Origin: CAZIKB01 sp964539665
Lineage (GTDB): Bacteria > Zhuqueibacterota > Zhuqueibacteria > Oceanimicrobiales > Oceanimicrobiaceae
Direction: 5' to 3'
Assembly (NCBI GenBank): GCA_964539665.1
Contig: CAZIKB010000034.1
Location: forward strand, 1-51,335
DNA length: 51,335 bases
The notes under the pieces were generated by a model that was not told the origin of the DNA, ran no database searches, and saw only the letters and a list, made by a program, of their open reading frames with translations. Position numbers and translations under genes: made by a program. Below, one piece after another: positions 17,973 through 27,493 of this stretch (within the stretch, counting starts at the first letter, position 1; each line of letters starts with the position of its first letter).

Positions 17973-18944
17973 TCAACCCAACCATTTTGCCGCATCTTTT
18001 GCATGATAAGTCAAAATCAAATCAGAGCCAGCTCGTTTGATTGATGTTAGAATTTCCAGGGTCACGGCCTTTTCATCAATCCAACCGTTCTGAGCGGCAG
18101 CCTTTACCATCGAGTACTCGCCGCTGACATTATAGGCAGCCAGGGGCAGGTCGAACCGTTCTTTTGTCCTTCTGATTACATCTAAAAAAGACAGAGCCGG
18201 CTTGACCATTAGAATATCGGCGCCTTCATCAACATCCAATTCTGCCTCTTTCAGCGCTTCCAGTACATTTGAGGGATCCATCTGGTGCGTCCGCCGGTCG
18301 CCAAATTTGGGCGCCGACTCCACCGCATCTCGAAACGGTCCATAAAAACTGGATGCATATTTAATGGTATAGCTCAATATCGGTATTTTTTCAAAGCCTG
18401 CTTCATCCAATCCTTCCCGAATCGCACCGACCATACCGTCCAGCATTCCAGAAGGTGCAACCAAATCAGAGCCAGCCTTAACGTGGGAAACCGCCTGTTT
18501 GGCCAACAGCCCTAAAGTTTCATCATTATCAACATAGTTATCTATTATAACACCACAATGCCCGTGGTCGGTATATTCACAAAAGCAAACATCTGTAATT
18601 ACCATAAGGTCTGAGACCGATTCTTTAACAGCCCGCACAGCTTTCTGTATGATGCCATCCGCATTGCAGGAGTCAGAACCGACAGTATCTTTTTCTTCAG
18701 GAATGCCAAACAAGATGATAGCGGGAATTCCTAAGGATTTAACTTCCTTTGCTTCTTGTACTAAATGATCAATTGAAAGCTGATTTTGCCCCGGCATGGA
18801 TGTGATGGGCTTTTTGACGCCTTGTTCGTAAGTCACAAAAAGTGGATAAATGAAATCATCAACAGACAATTTTGTTTCGCGAACCATGCGCCTGATTTCT
18901 TCTGTCCCCCGAAGACGTCGAGGTCTAAAATATGGTTTAAACAT
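17973..18944 (-). CDS. hemB: Delta-aminolevulinic acid dehydratase (porphobilinogen synthase)
   Basis: 323 residues. It condenses two 5-aminolevulinates to porphobilinogen. The two active-site lysines are K195 ('SYTIKYASS') and K248 ('LMVKPA'). The cysteine motif 'DVCFCEYTDHGHCG' (C120, C122, C130) marks the zinc-type enzyme. ATG with AAGGA 7 bases upstream supports the start. It lies between hemG (169-base gap containing two palindromes) and hemL. Confidence 0.97.
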   Translation of the reverse strand: MFKPYFRPRRLRGTEEIRRMVRETKLSVDDFIYPLFVTYEQGVKKPITSMPGQNQLSIDHLVQEAKEVKSLGIPAIILFGIPEEKDTVGSDSCNADGIIQKAVRAVKESVSDLMVITDVCFCEYTDHGHCGVIIDNYVDNDETLGLLAKQAVSHVKAGSDLVAPSGMLDGMVGAIREGLDEAGFEKIPILSYTIKYASSFYGPFRDAVESAPKFGDRRTHQMDPSNVLEALKEAELDVDEGADILMVKPALSFLDVIRRTKERFDLPLAAYNVSGEYSMVKAAAQNGWIDEKAVTLEILTSIKRAGSDLILTYHAKDAAKWLG

Positions 18945-19021
18945 TGGAGTGTCCTTAAATTTTATTCTTTGAAATTAACTTTATAGTATTATCAATCAAA
19001 TCCTGGTTTTTTAAAGCAATC

Positions 19022-19074
19022 ACAATCCAAAGATTGTTATATTCGTAAAAACGCTTTTGCAATCGAGACGATTG
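19022..19074. promoter_or_regulatory. Two short palindromes in the hemG-hemB gap
   Basis: ACAATCCAAAGATTGT (19022-19037) and CAATCGAGACGATTG (19060-19074) share the scheme CAATC-N-GATTG, about 37 bp between centres. They sit 78-130 bases before the hemB start. They may be operator sites or small hairpins that partly terminate transcription; the sequence does not decide. Confidence 0.3.
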
Positions 19075-19113
19075 TGTTACTTTAGCCGAGCGTTTTTTAA
19101 AGGCAATTATTTC

Positions 19114-20538
19114 TCAAACATTCATCGTGACTGACTTGAATCGGTTACTATGTTCTATCACTTTTTCTGCAACAGTCTCTGATTGAATGATGCAATCACC
19201 AACCGAGATTCCATTTCTAAAATTACCAGAGATAAAAATGCCCGGATGTTCAGATTCAAATTTCTCTGCAGCATCAATTCTTTTTTGATGGCCCAATTCA
19301 TACTGCGGAATGGCTTTGTTCCAGCGTTTAATTTTGATAATATCAGGCTGACCTTCAAGTCCCATAATCTCTCTTAAATCACTTAAAACCAGTTCAAGAA
19401 TATCTTTATCGTCGCGAGCCGCCAATTCAGGCTGCCGCATTCCGCCTACAAATGTCGTCAGGGCCACGCCGGCTTCCGGGGCTCGATTCGGGAAAATGGT
19501 TGAACTCCATATCGTACCCAGGATATTTCGTTTTTCTACTTTCGGCACCAAAAATCCGAATCCATCAAGCGGTCTGCACGGCGGCTTCTTTTTGAATCCC
19601 AAAAAGACCATAGCCACCTGTGGATAGACGATTTCATTTAATTTGGCTGTTAGCGGCTTGTCAAACACCTGCAGGTAGTTCGCGGTTACATAAGCAGGTG
19701 TTGTGAAAATGATACTTCTTGATTTAACACTAAATACCTGGCCGTCATTTTCGTAATCAACTTTATGGAAGTCATCTGAATCCACTGGCAGTTGTAAACC
19801 TGTGATTTCAGATTTTGCTTGAATGCTGTTTTCGAGATGCCCGGCGAGAGTATTGGTCATTTCCACCATTCCATTCCGGAACGAAAATAACTGTGCCTTG
19901 GTTTTATCCGTTTCAGCCCGCTTTTTGCGCTCCCTGGCTCCCCTGATCATTCCTTTGATTAAACTGCCATATTTTTCTTCGAGTGCATAGATTTTTGCCA
20001 CAGCGCTGCGTACACTTAATCTTTCGGGATCACCAGCATAAACTCCGGCAACAAAAGGATTAATAGCATAATCTAAAAATTCCCTGCCCAATCTTCTCAC
20101 TACAAATTCAGCGATTGTTTCTTCTTTGTGCTCAGGTGCCGCAGCAATAAATGGTTCAGCAAGCAGGCGAAGTTTAGCTTTGAATGAGAAAAGATTGGAA
20201 GCAAGAAACTGCGGCGGACTCATGGGCAGTGGACGCAGCTCGCCGTCCCGCAGAATATAGCGTCGATTGGCGCTGGCATTTGCATTTACCCGTCGATCTT
20301 CTACACCTAAGTCTTTGATAAATTGACGAATCTTCGGTGAAGTGTCTAACGTGCTGTTTGGACCTGAATCGATCAAAAATCCATTTTCTTCCTCAGTTTG
20401 AATTGAACCTCCAACATGAGAAGATTTTTCCAACAGTAAGACATTCAATCCGGCACGCTGCAAACGATAAGCCGTGGCCAGACCAGAAATCCCGCCACCA
20501 ATTATTAGTGAATCTTTTTCGATTCGTGAAATTGTCAT
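19114..20538 (-). CDS. hemG: Protoporphyrinogen/coproporphyrinogen oxidase, FAD-dependent (HemY type)
   Basis: 474 residues of the oxygen-dependent, flavin amine-oxidase-fold enzyme. This is often called HemY and annotated hemG; it is not the small flavodoxin-like HemG. The FAD-binding motif is 'IIGGGISGLATAYRL' at about 12-26. 'SFRNGMVEMTNTLAG' and the C-terminal 'FISGNFRNGISVGDCI' flavin loop are family hallmarks. It oxidises protoporphyrinogen IX (or coproporphyrinogen III in the coproporphyrin route). No HemQ-like gene is in the window and HemN is present, so the classical protoporphyrin route is more likely. ATG at 20538; 148-base gap behind hemH. Confidence 0.93.
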   Translation of the reverse strand: MTISRIEKDSLIIGGGISGLATAYRLQRAGLNVLLLEKSSHVGGSIQTEEENGFLIDSGPNSTLDTSPKIRQFIKDLGVEDRRVNANASANRRYILRDGELRPLPMSPPQFLASNLFSFKAKLRLLAEPFIAAAPEHKEETIAEFVVRRLGREFLDYAINPFVAGVYAGDPERLSVRSAVAKIYALEEKYGSLIKGMIRGARERKKRAETDKTKAQLFSFRNGMVEMTNTLAGHLENSIQAKSEITGLQLPVDSDDFHKVDYENDGQVFSVKSRSIIFTTPAYVTANYLQVFDKPLTAKLNEIVYPQVAMVFLGFKKKPPCRPLDGFGFLVPKVEKRNILGTIWSSTIFPNRAPEAGVALTTFVGGMRQPELAARDDKDILELVLSDLREIMGLEGQPDIIKIKRWNKAIPQYELGHQKRIDAAEKFESEHPGIFISGNFRNGISVGDCIIQSETVAEKVIEHSNRFKSVTMNV

Positions 20539-20686
20539 CTTATATTTTTACTTTGATTAGAGTTCATTGACATAACTTTTGATTTAATTCATGCATTGCT
20601 TCACTGTATCATTACTCTAATGCTAAATTGTAAATAAATTCACAATTTAACAATTTAATTGATTTTAATAAACATTATCAACAATT

Positions 20687-21931
20687 TCATCCCGAAGCCT
20701 TGATAGAAGCTTCCTGCCATTTAATTGCTTCGGTGATATCTTCACACTGATGACACCGCGTTTGTCTCTCATCCGAGGAGTATTTTAGTATTACTTTACA
20801 ATCGGGTATTTGGACATTAAATTTTTCCATTTTCTCAGCTCCCGGCAAAATAACTTGCAATGCAGCAGCATCCGCTAAAGCATCGATGAACAGCGGATGG
20901 GAATTTAAACCGCCGGTGACTTCGTAATGTTGGATCCCAAATTCCAGGGCTTCCTTTCTTACTTCCATGTCGAGTTCAAATAATGTTTCGATATGATCGG
21001 TAACAAATGCTACCGGCACAAGCAAAACCGCTTTGTTGCCGTTGTCAGCTAACTCTTTGAGCTTATCAGGTGTGCTGGGTGTCAACCATTCTGCCGGGCC
21101 CACCTTACTTTGAAACGAGACATGAAAGGGATAATCTCTGCTTCGGTAATTCATCACCTGTTCCACAGTAGAATGAATCAGGCAGCAGTAAGGATCACGC
21201 CGTTTCTTCATTTCATATAACGGAGTGCCATGCGCGCTAAATACAAGTTGCACCTTGCTGCGCACCTCTACCGGAAAGCGCTCCAACGCCTCGTCTATGC
21301 GCGAGCTCAGAGCCTGAATGTATTTGGGATGAGCAGCATATTCAAAGATGTAAGTTGTCGGCCATTTTGGAATTTCGCCACTTTGCTCAAGCATCCACCA
21401 ATAACTTAAAGATGAGCCGGTAGTCGTTTTTGAGTACTGCGGATACAGCGGCAGCAACACAACTTTGTTTACATTGTCATTTTGCATTTCCTGCGCAGCT
21501 TTTTCGGCTGTTGGATGCCCGTAACGCATCGCCACATAAACACGAAATTTGATTCCAACGGCATCTCCAAACCGCCGGTTTAAAGCAGACTCCAAATTTT
21601 TAGCCTGCCCCTGAGTCAATCGATTAATTGGCGATCCACCCCCGATGCGATCATAATCCTTGCCAACTTTTTTTGAGCGCCTGGTGGAAATTAATTTTGA
21701 CAGCCAGTGCCGCAAAATTCCGCCAAACGGAAGATCAATTATGGCCGGATCCATAAACAGATGATAAAGAAAAGGTTCAACATCTGCCAGCGTATTGGCC
21801 CCCCCCATATTCATGAGAACTACTCCAATGGTCTCGCCAGGCCTGGCTTCTATTGGTAACAGAGGGTAGTAACCGCCAGTTATCAGGCGTTCATCGTACC
21901 GGAACTTTTTTAAAAATGTTCGTGCGTCCAA
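20687..21931 (-). CDS. hemH: Ferrochelatase
   Basis: 414 residues. It inserts ferrous iron into protoporphyrin IX (or coproporphyrin III). The catalytic His is in 'VFSAHGTP' and the conserved Glu in 'VTDHIETLFELD'. The N-terminal 'VLMNMGGANTLADVEPFLYHLF' region is typical. The C-terminus carries three cysteines, C378, C393 and C396, and internal CC residues occur in 'DPYCCLIHS'. Many bacterial ferrochelatases bind a [2Fe-2S] cluster through such a tail, so this one may too (inference). The annotated start is TTG, the best available in frame, without a clear ribosome-binding site. The start is therefore uncertain by some codons. It lies 20 bases after hemN. Confidence 0.95.
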   Translation of the reverse strand: MDARTFLKKFRYDERLITGGYYPLLPIEARPGETIGVVLMNMGGANTLADVEPFLYHLFMDPAIIDLPFGGILRHWLSKLISTRRSKKVGKDYDRIGGGSPINRLTQGQAKNLESALNRRFGDAVGIKFRVYVAMRYGHPTAEKAAQEMQNDNVNKVVLLPLYPQYSKTTTGSSLSYWWMLEQSGEIPKWPTTYIFEYAAHPKYIQALSSRIDEALERFPVEVRSKVQLVFSAHGTPLYEMKKRRDPYCCLIHSTVEQVMNYRSRDYPFHVSFQSKVGPAEWLTPSTPDKLKELADNGNKAVLLVPVAFVTDHIETLFELDMEVRKEALEFGIQHYEVTGGLNSHPLFIDALADAAALQVILPGAEKMEKFNVQIPDCKVILKYSSDERQTRCHQCEDITEAIKWQEASIKASG

Positions 21932-21951
21932 TTCCCAACCAGCGTTAAAAA

Positions 21952-23355
21952 TTAAACCGTTCTTGAATAAACCGGGCGGTCCTGTTTTTTTGCCTGTTTT
22001 AAATACTTATCAAACACCATGGCAATGTTTCTAATCAGCAATCGTCCCATTTCGGTGATGACAATTTTATTATCAGGCCATCGAATCAGTCCGTCAGCGG
22101 CAAATGATTCCAGTTCAGGGAAAGCGTCTTCAAAATAGGCGTCAAAATTAATATTAAATTTATCCTCGACCCGGTTTTTGTCTAATTCGAAATCGCACAT
22201 CAAACGCATGATGACAAACCGCCGCAAATGATCATCTTCAGTTAAGCGATAGCCTCTTTCCACAGGCAAATTACCCTCGCCGATTGCTTCATAATAGGCA
22301 GGGATGTCTTTTGAGTTTTGCGCATAAACGTTACGAAGCTGACTGATGCTGGACATGCCAAAACCAAACAGATCACAACCCCATTTGGTTGAATAACCCT
22401 GAAAATTTCGATATAAAGTTTTCTCGCGAAGCGCCCTGGTTAAGGAATCATCCGCTTTCGCAAAATGATCCATGCCAATATAATCGTATCCCACTGATGT
22501 GAGTTTTTCAATGGTAGTTTTCAGAATATCCAGCTTTTCGGTTACGTCAGGAAGCGTTTCTTCACGAATAATCCGTTGATGTTTTTTCATCCACGGTACA
22601 TGGGCGTAATTAAAGATCGCGAGACGATCTGGTGAGATATCCACAATTCTGTCGAGTGTATGTTTAAAAGAATCAAGCGTTTGAAATGGCAGTCCATAAA
22701 TCAAGTCTAAATTAATGCTGTCGATGCCTCGCTCACGGAGTCCATTAAAAGCCCAGCGTGTCAACTCTTCCGACTGCACCCGATTGACGGCTTCCTGAAC
22801 TTTAAGTTCGAAATCCTGCACTCCCATACTGGCGCGGTTAAATCCGACATCTCTTAACGCATCCAAATGGGCGTCGGTCATGCCACGAGGATCAATTTCC
22901 ACGCCGATTTCAGCATCGGGATGAAACTCAAAGTTTTCCCGAATGGCACTAAACAGGCGCCGAATCTGCTCCGGGTCCAAATATGATGGCGTGCCGCCAC
23001 CCCAGTGCAACTGCGCTATCTTGCGTTCCCTAATAATTTTGGAGCTAATGAGTTTGATTTCCTTTATCAAATAGTCCAGGTACTCATCAATTCGCTGCCG
23101 GTTGCTCGTGACAACCGTGGTGCACCCACAAAAATAACAAAGCGTATCGCAAAACGGTAAATGGAAATATAAAGACAAATCCGCAGGTTTTTCAATTCGG
23201 TCGCTTCGGCGGATTTCTTCATCAAGTTCAAGGTGACCAAATTCCGCGCTAAACTGAGGCGCCGTTGGATAACTCGTATAACGTGGGCCCGGTTTGTCAT
23301 AACGCTTCATTAATTCTATATCAACCCAATGGGGATTCACTTTGCTTTTATCCAT
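21952..23355 (-). CDS. hemN: Oxygen-independent coproporphyrinogen III oxidase
   Basis: 467 residues, full-length HemN of the radical SAM superfamily. The cluster motif is 'PFCDTLCYFCGC' with C69, C73 and C76, plus the HemN-specific C78. The N-terminal 'KYDKPGPRYTSYPTAP'-like segment is diagnostic for true HemN as opposed to HemW. It decarboxylates coproporphyrinogen III to protoporphyrinogen IX without oxygen. ATG at 23355 has a weak GAAG ribosome-binding site. It lies 29 bases behind hemE and 20 before hemH, so it is part of the operon core. Confidence 0.96.
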   Translation of the reverse strand: MDKSKVNPHWVDIELMKRYDKPGPRYTSYPTAPQFSAEFGHLELDEEIRRSDRIEKPADLSLYFHLPFCDTLCYFCGCTTVVTSNRQRIDEYLDYLIKEIKLISSKIIRERKIAQLHWGGGTPSYLDPEQIRRLFSAIRENFEFHPDAEIGVEIDPRGMTDAHLDALRDVGFNRASMGVQDFELKVQEAVNRVQSEELTRWAFNGLRERGIDSINLDLIYGLPFQTLDSFKHTLDRIVDISPDRLAIFNYAHVPWMKKHQRIIREETLPDVTEKLDILKTTIEKLTSVGYDYIGMDHFAKADDSLTRALREKTLYRNFQGYSTKWGCDLFGFGMSSISQLRNVYAQNSKDIPAYYEAIGEGNLPVERGYRLTEDDHLRRFVIMRLMCDFELDKNRVEDKFNINFDAYFEDAFPELESFAADGLIRWPDNKIVITEMGRLLIRNIAMVFDKYLKQAKKQDRPVYSRTV

Positions 23356-23384
23356 GTTTTTCTTCGGTTACGAATTGAATTGCT

Positions 23385-24428
23385 TCAAACTTTAGACTCT
23401 TCTTTTACGAACTCCACCATAGCCCTGGCATGTTCAACAGGCGTAGATGGTAAAATCCCATGACCCAGGTTAAAAATGTGCCCTCCGCCGGTTCCAGCCT
23501 TGTCTAAAACCTTTATCACTTCCTCACGAATTCTCTTTTCAGGTGCAAAAAGTACACATGGATCTAAATTCCCCTGCAAGGCCACTTTACCCTTTACACG
23601 TTTTTTCGCGATTGCCATATCCTCAGTCCAGGACACACTCAATACATCCGCGCCAATTTCTGCAAGCTGTTCAAATGAATGGCCGGCGTCTCTTGCAAAG
23701 ACAATTACAGGTGCGCCATTTTTGTTGATGCCGTGTACGATTTTTTTTAAATAGGGCAAAGAAAATTCCAGAAAATCATCCGGATTCAGGATACCGGCCC
23801 AACTGTCAAAAATTTGCACAACCTGGGCGCCAGCCTGAATCTGGGCGCTAAGATAGTCTGCAACCACTACGGATAATTTATCTAATAATGCCCGCAGCAG
23901 TTCAGGCCGGGAATACATCAGATTCTTAATTTGAATAAAATTTTTTGAACCGTGTCCTTCCACCATGTACGCCGCCAGAGTCCAGGGAGCTCCTGCAAAT
24001 CCGATTAATGGAACTCTGCCAGCCAATTCTTCCCGAACCAGTTTCAAACTTTCTAATACAAAATCTAAATTTTCTTCAGGAATCACTGGCCGTAATTTTT
24101 CAAAATCTTCTGACTGGCGCAGTGGATTTTCAAAAACCGGACCACGACCTTCGTTAAAATGTAAATCCATTCCCATTGCTTCTGGTATGACTAAAATATC
24201 CGAAAAGATAATGGCGGCATCCACACCAATGATATCCACTGGCTGTAGCGTTACTTCTGCTGCCAGCTCAGGAGTATGACACATGGTCATAAAATCCGCT
24301 TGTGCTCTCACTTTTTGATACTCAGGTAAATAGCGTCCGGCCTGCCGCATGATCCAGACTGGTGTACGGGGGACTTGCTCTCTGAGACTGGCTTTGATTA
24401 GTAAATCATTCTTCAACTTTTCACTCAT
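23385..24428 (-). CDS. hemE: Uroporphyrinogen decarboxylase
   Basis: 347 residues, normal length. The signature 'PVWIMRQAGRYLPEY' is at about 22-36 and 'GFAGAPWTLAAYMVEG' at about 143-158. It decarboxylates the four acetate side chains of uroporphyrinogen III. The ATG overlaps the hemD stop as ATGA, indicating translational coupling. Confidence 0.97.
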   Translation of the reverse strand: MSEKLKNDLLIKASLREQVPRTPVWIMRQAGRYLPEYQKVRAQADFMTMCHTPELAAEVTLQPVDIIGVDAAIIFSDILVIPEAMGMDLHFNEGRGPVFENPLRQSEDFEKLRPVIPEENLDFVLESLKLVREELAGRVPLIGFAGAPWTLAAYMVEGHGSKNFIQIKNLMYSRPELLRALLDKLSVVVADYLSAQIQAGAQVVQIFDSWAGILNPDDFLEFSLPYLKKIVHGINKNGAPVIVFARDAGHSFEQLAEIGADVLSVSWTEDMAIAKKRVKGKVALQGNLDPCVLFAPEKRIREEVIKVLDKAGTGGGHIFNLGHGILPSTPVEHARAMVEFVKEESKV

Positions 24429-25207
24429 GTATAGAACTCCACTATCGATTCTATAAAATTTGGGATTGTAGACGTTTCAGGTATAATATCTACATCAAAT
24501 TTATGTTTATTTAAAGTATTAGCGGTAACTTCACCAATGACTGCAATTTTGCACCCATCTGCACACCAATTCATCACTTTTCTTTCTCCGAAAATATTTA
24601 AAAAACTTTTAATTGTCGAGGGGCTTGTAAACGTTAAAAGATTTACGGTATGCCCATTTAATACTTTTTGAAAATCAGAAACCTTATTCCGACCGGGTAG
24701 TTGATTTTTATATACTGCAACCGCATCCACATTTGCACCCATCGATACCAAATTATTAATCAACACTTCCCGACTTTTTTGCGCTTTTGGAATAAGCATA
24801 AGTTGACCTTGCAAATTTATTTGTTTAAATGCCTTTACCAGTCCTTCCGCCCGAAACTCCTCCGGCACAATGTCCACATGAAGACCAAGATTTTCTAAAT
24901 CAGTTTTAGTACGCTCCCCCACTGCTGCAATATGTTTGGTCAGTAAGTTCTCTGTAACTTTACCTCTTTCGATTAGCCTGTTGATGAAAAATTTTACACC
25001 GTTCGTAGAAGTGAAAATTACCCACTGATATTGTTCCAATTTCTCTAGGGCAGCATCGCAAGCCTGCCATGAGTCAGGCGGCACGATTTCAATAGTTGGA
25101 ATATGCACTACTTTGGCTCCAAATTCTTGAAGCTGGGATATGAACTCATCGGCTTGTTCGACCGCTCGTGTGACTACTATCGTCTTTCCTGTTAACGCCA
25201 AACTCAT
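24425..25207 (-). CDS. hemD: Uroporphyrinogen-III synthase
   Basis: 260 residues of the HemD two-lobe fold. It shows the expected weak but recognisable features: N-terminal 'GKTIVVTRAVEQADEF', 'WVIFTSTNGVKFF', and late 'LLTFTSPSTIKSFL' with 'IAVIGEVTANTL'. It cyclises hydroxymethylbilane with inversion of ring D. It lies between hemC (17-base gap) and hemE (ATGA overlap), which supports the call for this poorly conserved family. Confidence 0.93.
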   Translation of the reverse strand: MSLALTGKTIVVTRAVEQADEFISQLQEFGAKVVHIPTIEIVPPDSWQACDAALEKLEQYQWVIFTSTNGVKFFINRLIERGKVTENLLTKHIAAVGERTKTDLENLGLHVDIVPEEFRAEGLVKAFKQINLQGQLMLIPKAQKSREVLINNLVSMGANVDAVAVYKNQLPGRNKVSDFQKVLNGHTVNLLTFTSPSTIKSFLNIFGERKVMNWCADGCKIAVIGEVTANTLNKHKFDVDIIPETSTIPNFIESIVEFYT

Positions 25208-25224
25208 GGATTTAATTTCATTTA

Positions 25225-26130
25225 TTATTTATCTTTGAAAGTGCGGACTATTTGTTCAGCTAAGGACACCGCATCACCAAGAACGCCTTCCCGTCTTGTC
25301 TTTTTGAAATTTTTGCCATCATCGTCCGCAACAAAAGCTTGAAATACAACATCTTCATTTCTAACCCTGCAAAAAGCGCCCATAGGAGTTTGACAACCGC
25401 CTCCCATGCCATCCAAAAATACCCGCTCGGCTTTGACCGCAATTTCAGTGAGTCGATGGTTTAAAGGCCTGATGATTTCACGCGTTTTTTGATCATCTTC
25501 TCTGATTTCGATGCCGACGGCTCCCTGTCCCACTGCCGGAATCATCACATCGCAGCCTAAATACTGCTGCACTCGGTCCAGCCATCCCATTCGCTGTAGT
25601 CCCGCCGCTGCTAAAATAATTCCATCGTAGTCTGACGTCTCGGATTTTTGCAATCGAGTGTCAATATTTCCTCGAATATCTGCTATTTGCAGCTCAGGAT
25701 AAACAGCCAGTAATTGAGCCTGCCGACGCAAACTGCTTGTGCCAATTTTCGCCCCTTTGGGCATGTCTTCAAGATTTTTTTTCAGTCGCGAAACAAACAC
25801 ATCTCTCGGGTCAACTCTTTCGGTAATCGCTCCTATCGAAAGCCCTTCAGGGAATTCTGTTGGTAAATCCTTCATGCTATGCACAGCTAAATCAATTTCC
25901 CCTGACAATAATTTGTCTTCAATTTCTTTTACAAAAACACCTTTACCAGGCATACTGCTCAATGAAGTATCCAGTATTCTATCACCACTGGTAACAATTT
26001 CTATGAGTTCAACTTTGAGCTGAGGATTAGCTTGAACAATTTGATTGATTACACTGTAAGTTTGAGCTTTTGCCAGGGTGCTGCGCCGGGTTCCAACGCG
26101 TAGTATGTTTTGGGAGTTTACGGAGTTCAA
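25225..26130 (-). CDS. hemC: Hydroxymethylbilane synthase (porphobilinogen deaminase)
   Basis: 301 residues. It polymerises four porphobilinogens on a dipyrromethane cofactor attached to the cysteine in 'GGGCQTPMGAF' (C246). The catalytic Asp is in 'HSMKDLP' (D88). The start codon is TTG and overlaps the hemA stop as TTGA, an unusual start in a tightly coupled pair. The next in-frame ATG is far inside the domain. Confidence 0.97.
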   Translation of the reverse strand: MNSVNSQNILRVGTRRSTLAKAQTYSVINQIVQANPQLKVELIEIVTSGDRILDTSLSSMPGKGVFVKEIEDKLLSGEIDLAVHSMKDLPTEFPEGLSIGAITERVDPRDVFVSRLKKNLEDMPKGAKIGTSSLRRQAQLLAVYPELQIADIRGNIDTRLQKSETSDYDGIILAAAGLQRMGWLDRVQQYLGCDVMIPAVGQGAVGIEIREDDQKTREIIRPLNHRLTEIAVKAERVFLDGMGGGCQTPMGAFCRVRNEDVVFQAFVADDDGKNFKKTRREGVLGDAVSLAEQIVRTFKDK

Positions 26131-27434
26131 CCTGCGAGACTTTCTTCGGCTGGCACTTCCAAACCAAACAATTTTCGAACAGCTGCAGAATATCTTTGGC
26201 TATTCCCGTCTTCTGCTTCTTGACGTAAACGCACCAGTGGTTGATGAAGCACTTTATTTATTATCCTGCGGGTTAAATCCTGCACAATCTGTTCATCGTG
26301 TTGATTTAGATCACTTCGAAAACGTCTAAGAGCACGACTCAGTTCCTTTTCCCGGATTTCTTCAGCTTGTTTACGCAATTGCATAATTACTGGCTTTACT
26401 TCCAGAGATTGGTACCAGGCCGAAAAATTCAAAACCTCCTGCTCTATGATAGTTTTGACTTTATTTACTTCATTGTTTCGTTGTTCTCTGTTAAATTCAA
26501 CACTAGTTTCCAATTGATCAATGTTATAGAGATAAACATTCTCTAAGTTGCTGACTTCGGAATCAACATCTCTTGGAACAGCAATATCAATAAGTAAGAG
26601 TGGTTGTATGCCGCGTTTCTTTGAAATTCTTTCCACCGTTTCATAAGAGATAATGACGTGAGGCGCCGCTGTAGAACAAATCACAACGTCTGCATCCATC
26701 ATACATTCCTCGAGTCGATCAAAGCCAAAAGTCTTGACATTTAACTCTTTTGCAATTTCTTCTGTATTTTGTTCTGTTCTGTTTACGATGGATAAATTTT
26801 TAACGCCGCATTTTACCAGGGCTTTAATTGCAATCAGGCTCATTTTGCCTATTCCCACAATCAGTATATTAAGTTTTGATAAATCAGGAAATGATTTCTG
26901 CACTAAATTAACTGCAGCGTGGCTGATGGATAGGGAGTGCCTGCTTATGTTCGTTTCACTTCTGACGCGTTTACCTACACTTAGGGCGGTTCTGCACAAG
27001 GTTGAGAAAAATGGGCCAACGCTGTTATGTCTTTGAGCTTCTTCAAATGCCTGCTTAACCTGACATTGAATTTGTGTTTCCCCGAGGATCATAGAATTTA
27101 TACCACTGGAAACTGAATAAAGATGCTCAACGGCTTCTAAATCAGATGCCATGTATAAAAATGATTCAAATAAATCTAAAGGTAAATTGCTGTATTCAGA
27201 AAGAAATTCCTTGATGAACTCGGTACCACTGTCGACATCCTCTGCTAATCCATAAATTTCAACACGATTACAGGTTGAAATAATGAACGCTTCCAAAAGT
27301 ACAGAATTTTTGTCATTTTTTGATTGAGTTAATTGTTCTAAAGCATCTCCAAAGCATTTTGTTTGAAAAGCCAGCTTTTCTCTTATGTCAACCGGCGTCG
27401 TCTCATGATTCAGTCCAACCAGGATTATGTGCAT
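26127..27434 (-). CDS. hemA: Glutamyl-tRNA reductase (catalytically intact)
   Basis: 435 residues when started at the ATG at 27434, which has GAAGGA just upstream. The frame remains open to a GTG at 27473. It reduces glutamyl-tRNA(Glu) to glutamate-1-semialdehyde with NADPH, the first committed step of C5 tetrapyrrole synthesis. The catalytic cysteine is C55 in 'STCNRVEIY'. The NADPH-binding loop is 'IVGIGKM' (G194, G196). 'SGINSMILGETQI' and 'GPFFSTLCRTALSVGKRVRSE' are family hallmarks. It is the first gene of the heme cluster and overlaps hemC. It is the intact counterpart of the degenerate reductase domain at 35506-37482. A sigma-54-like sequence (27494-27509) and a 17-bp palindrome (27701-27717) lie upstream. 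Confidence 0.97.
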   Translation of the reverse strand: MHIILVGLNHETTPVDIREKLAFQTKCFGDALEQLTQSKNDKNSVLLEAFIISTCNRVEIYGLAEDVDSGTEFIKEFLSEYSNLPLDLFESFLYMASDLEAVEHLYSVSSGINSMILGETQIQCQVKQAFEEAQRHNSVGPFFSTLCRTALSVGKRVRSETNISRHSLSISHAAVNLVQKSFPDLSKLNILIVGIGKMSLIAIKALVKCGVKNLSIVNRTEQNTEEIAKELNVKTFGFDRLEECMMDADVVICSTAAPHVIISYETVERISKKRGIQPLLLIDIAVPRDVDSEVSNLENVYLYNIDQLETSVEFNREQRNNEVNKVKTIIEQEVLNFSAWYQSLEVKPVIMQLRKQAEEIREKELSRALRRFRSDLNQHDEQIVQDLTRRIINKVLHQPLVRLRQEAEDGNSQRYSAAVRKLFGLEVPAEESLAG

Positions 27435-27493
27435 GTGTCCTTCTTTCAGTTTAATTCGTAATGTCGATTTCACAGTGTAGGTACTGAGGAGGT

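Noticed and set aside
19016..19029. TGGATTGTGATTGC on the minus strand as a sigma-54 promoter for hemB
   Set aside because: GG-to-GC spacing is one base short and the -24 core lacks CA.
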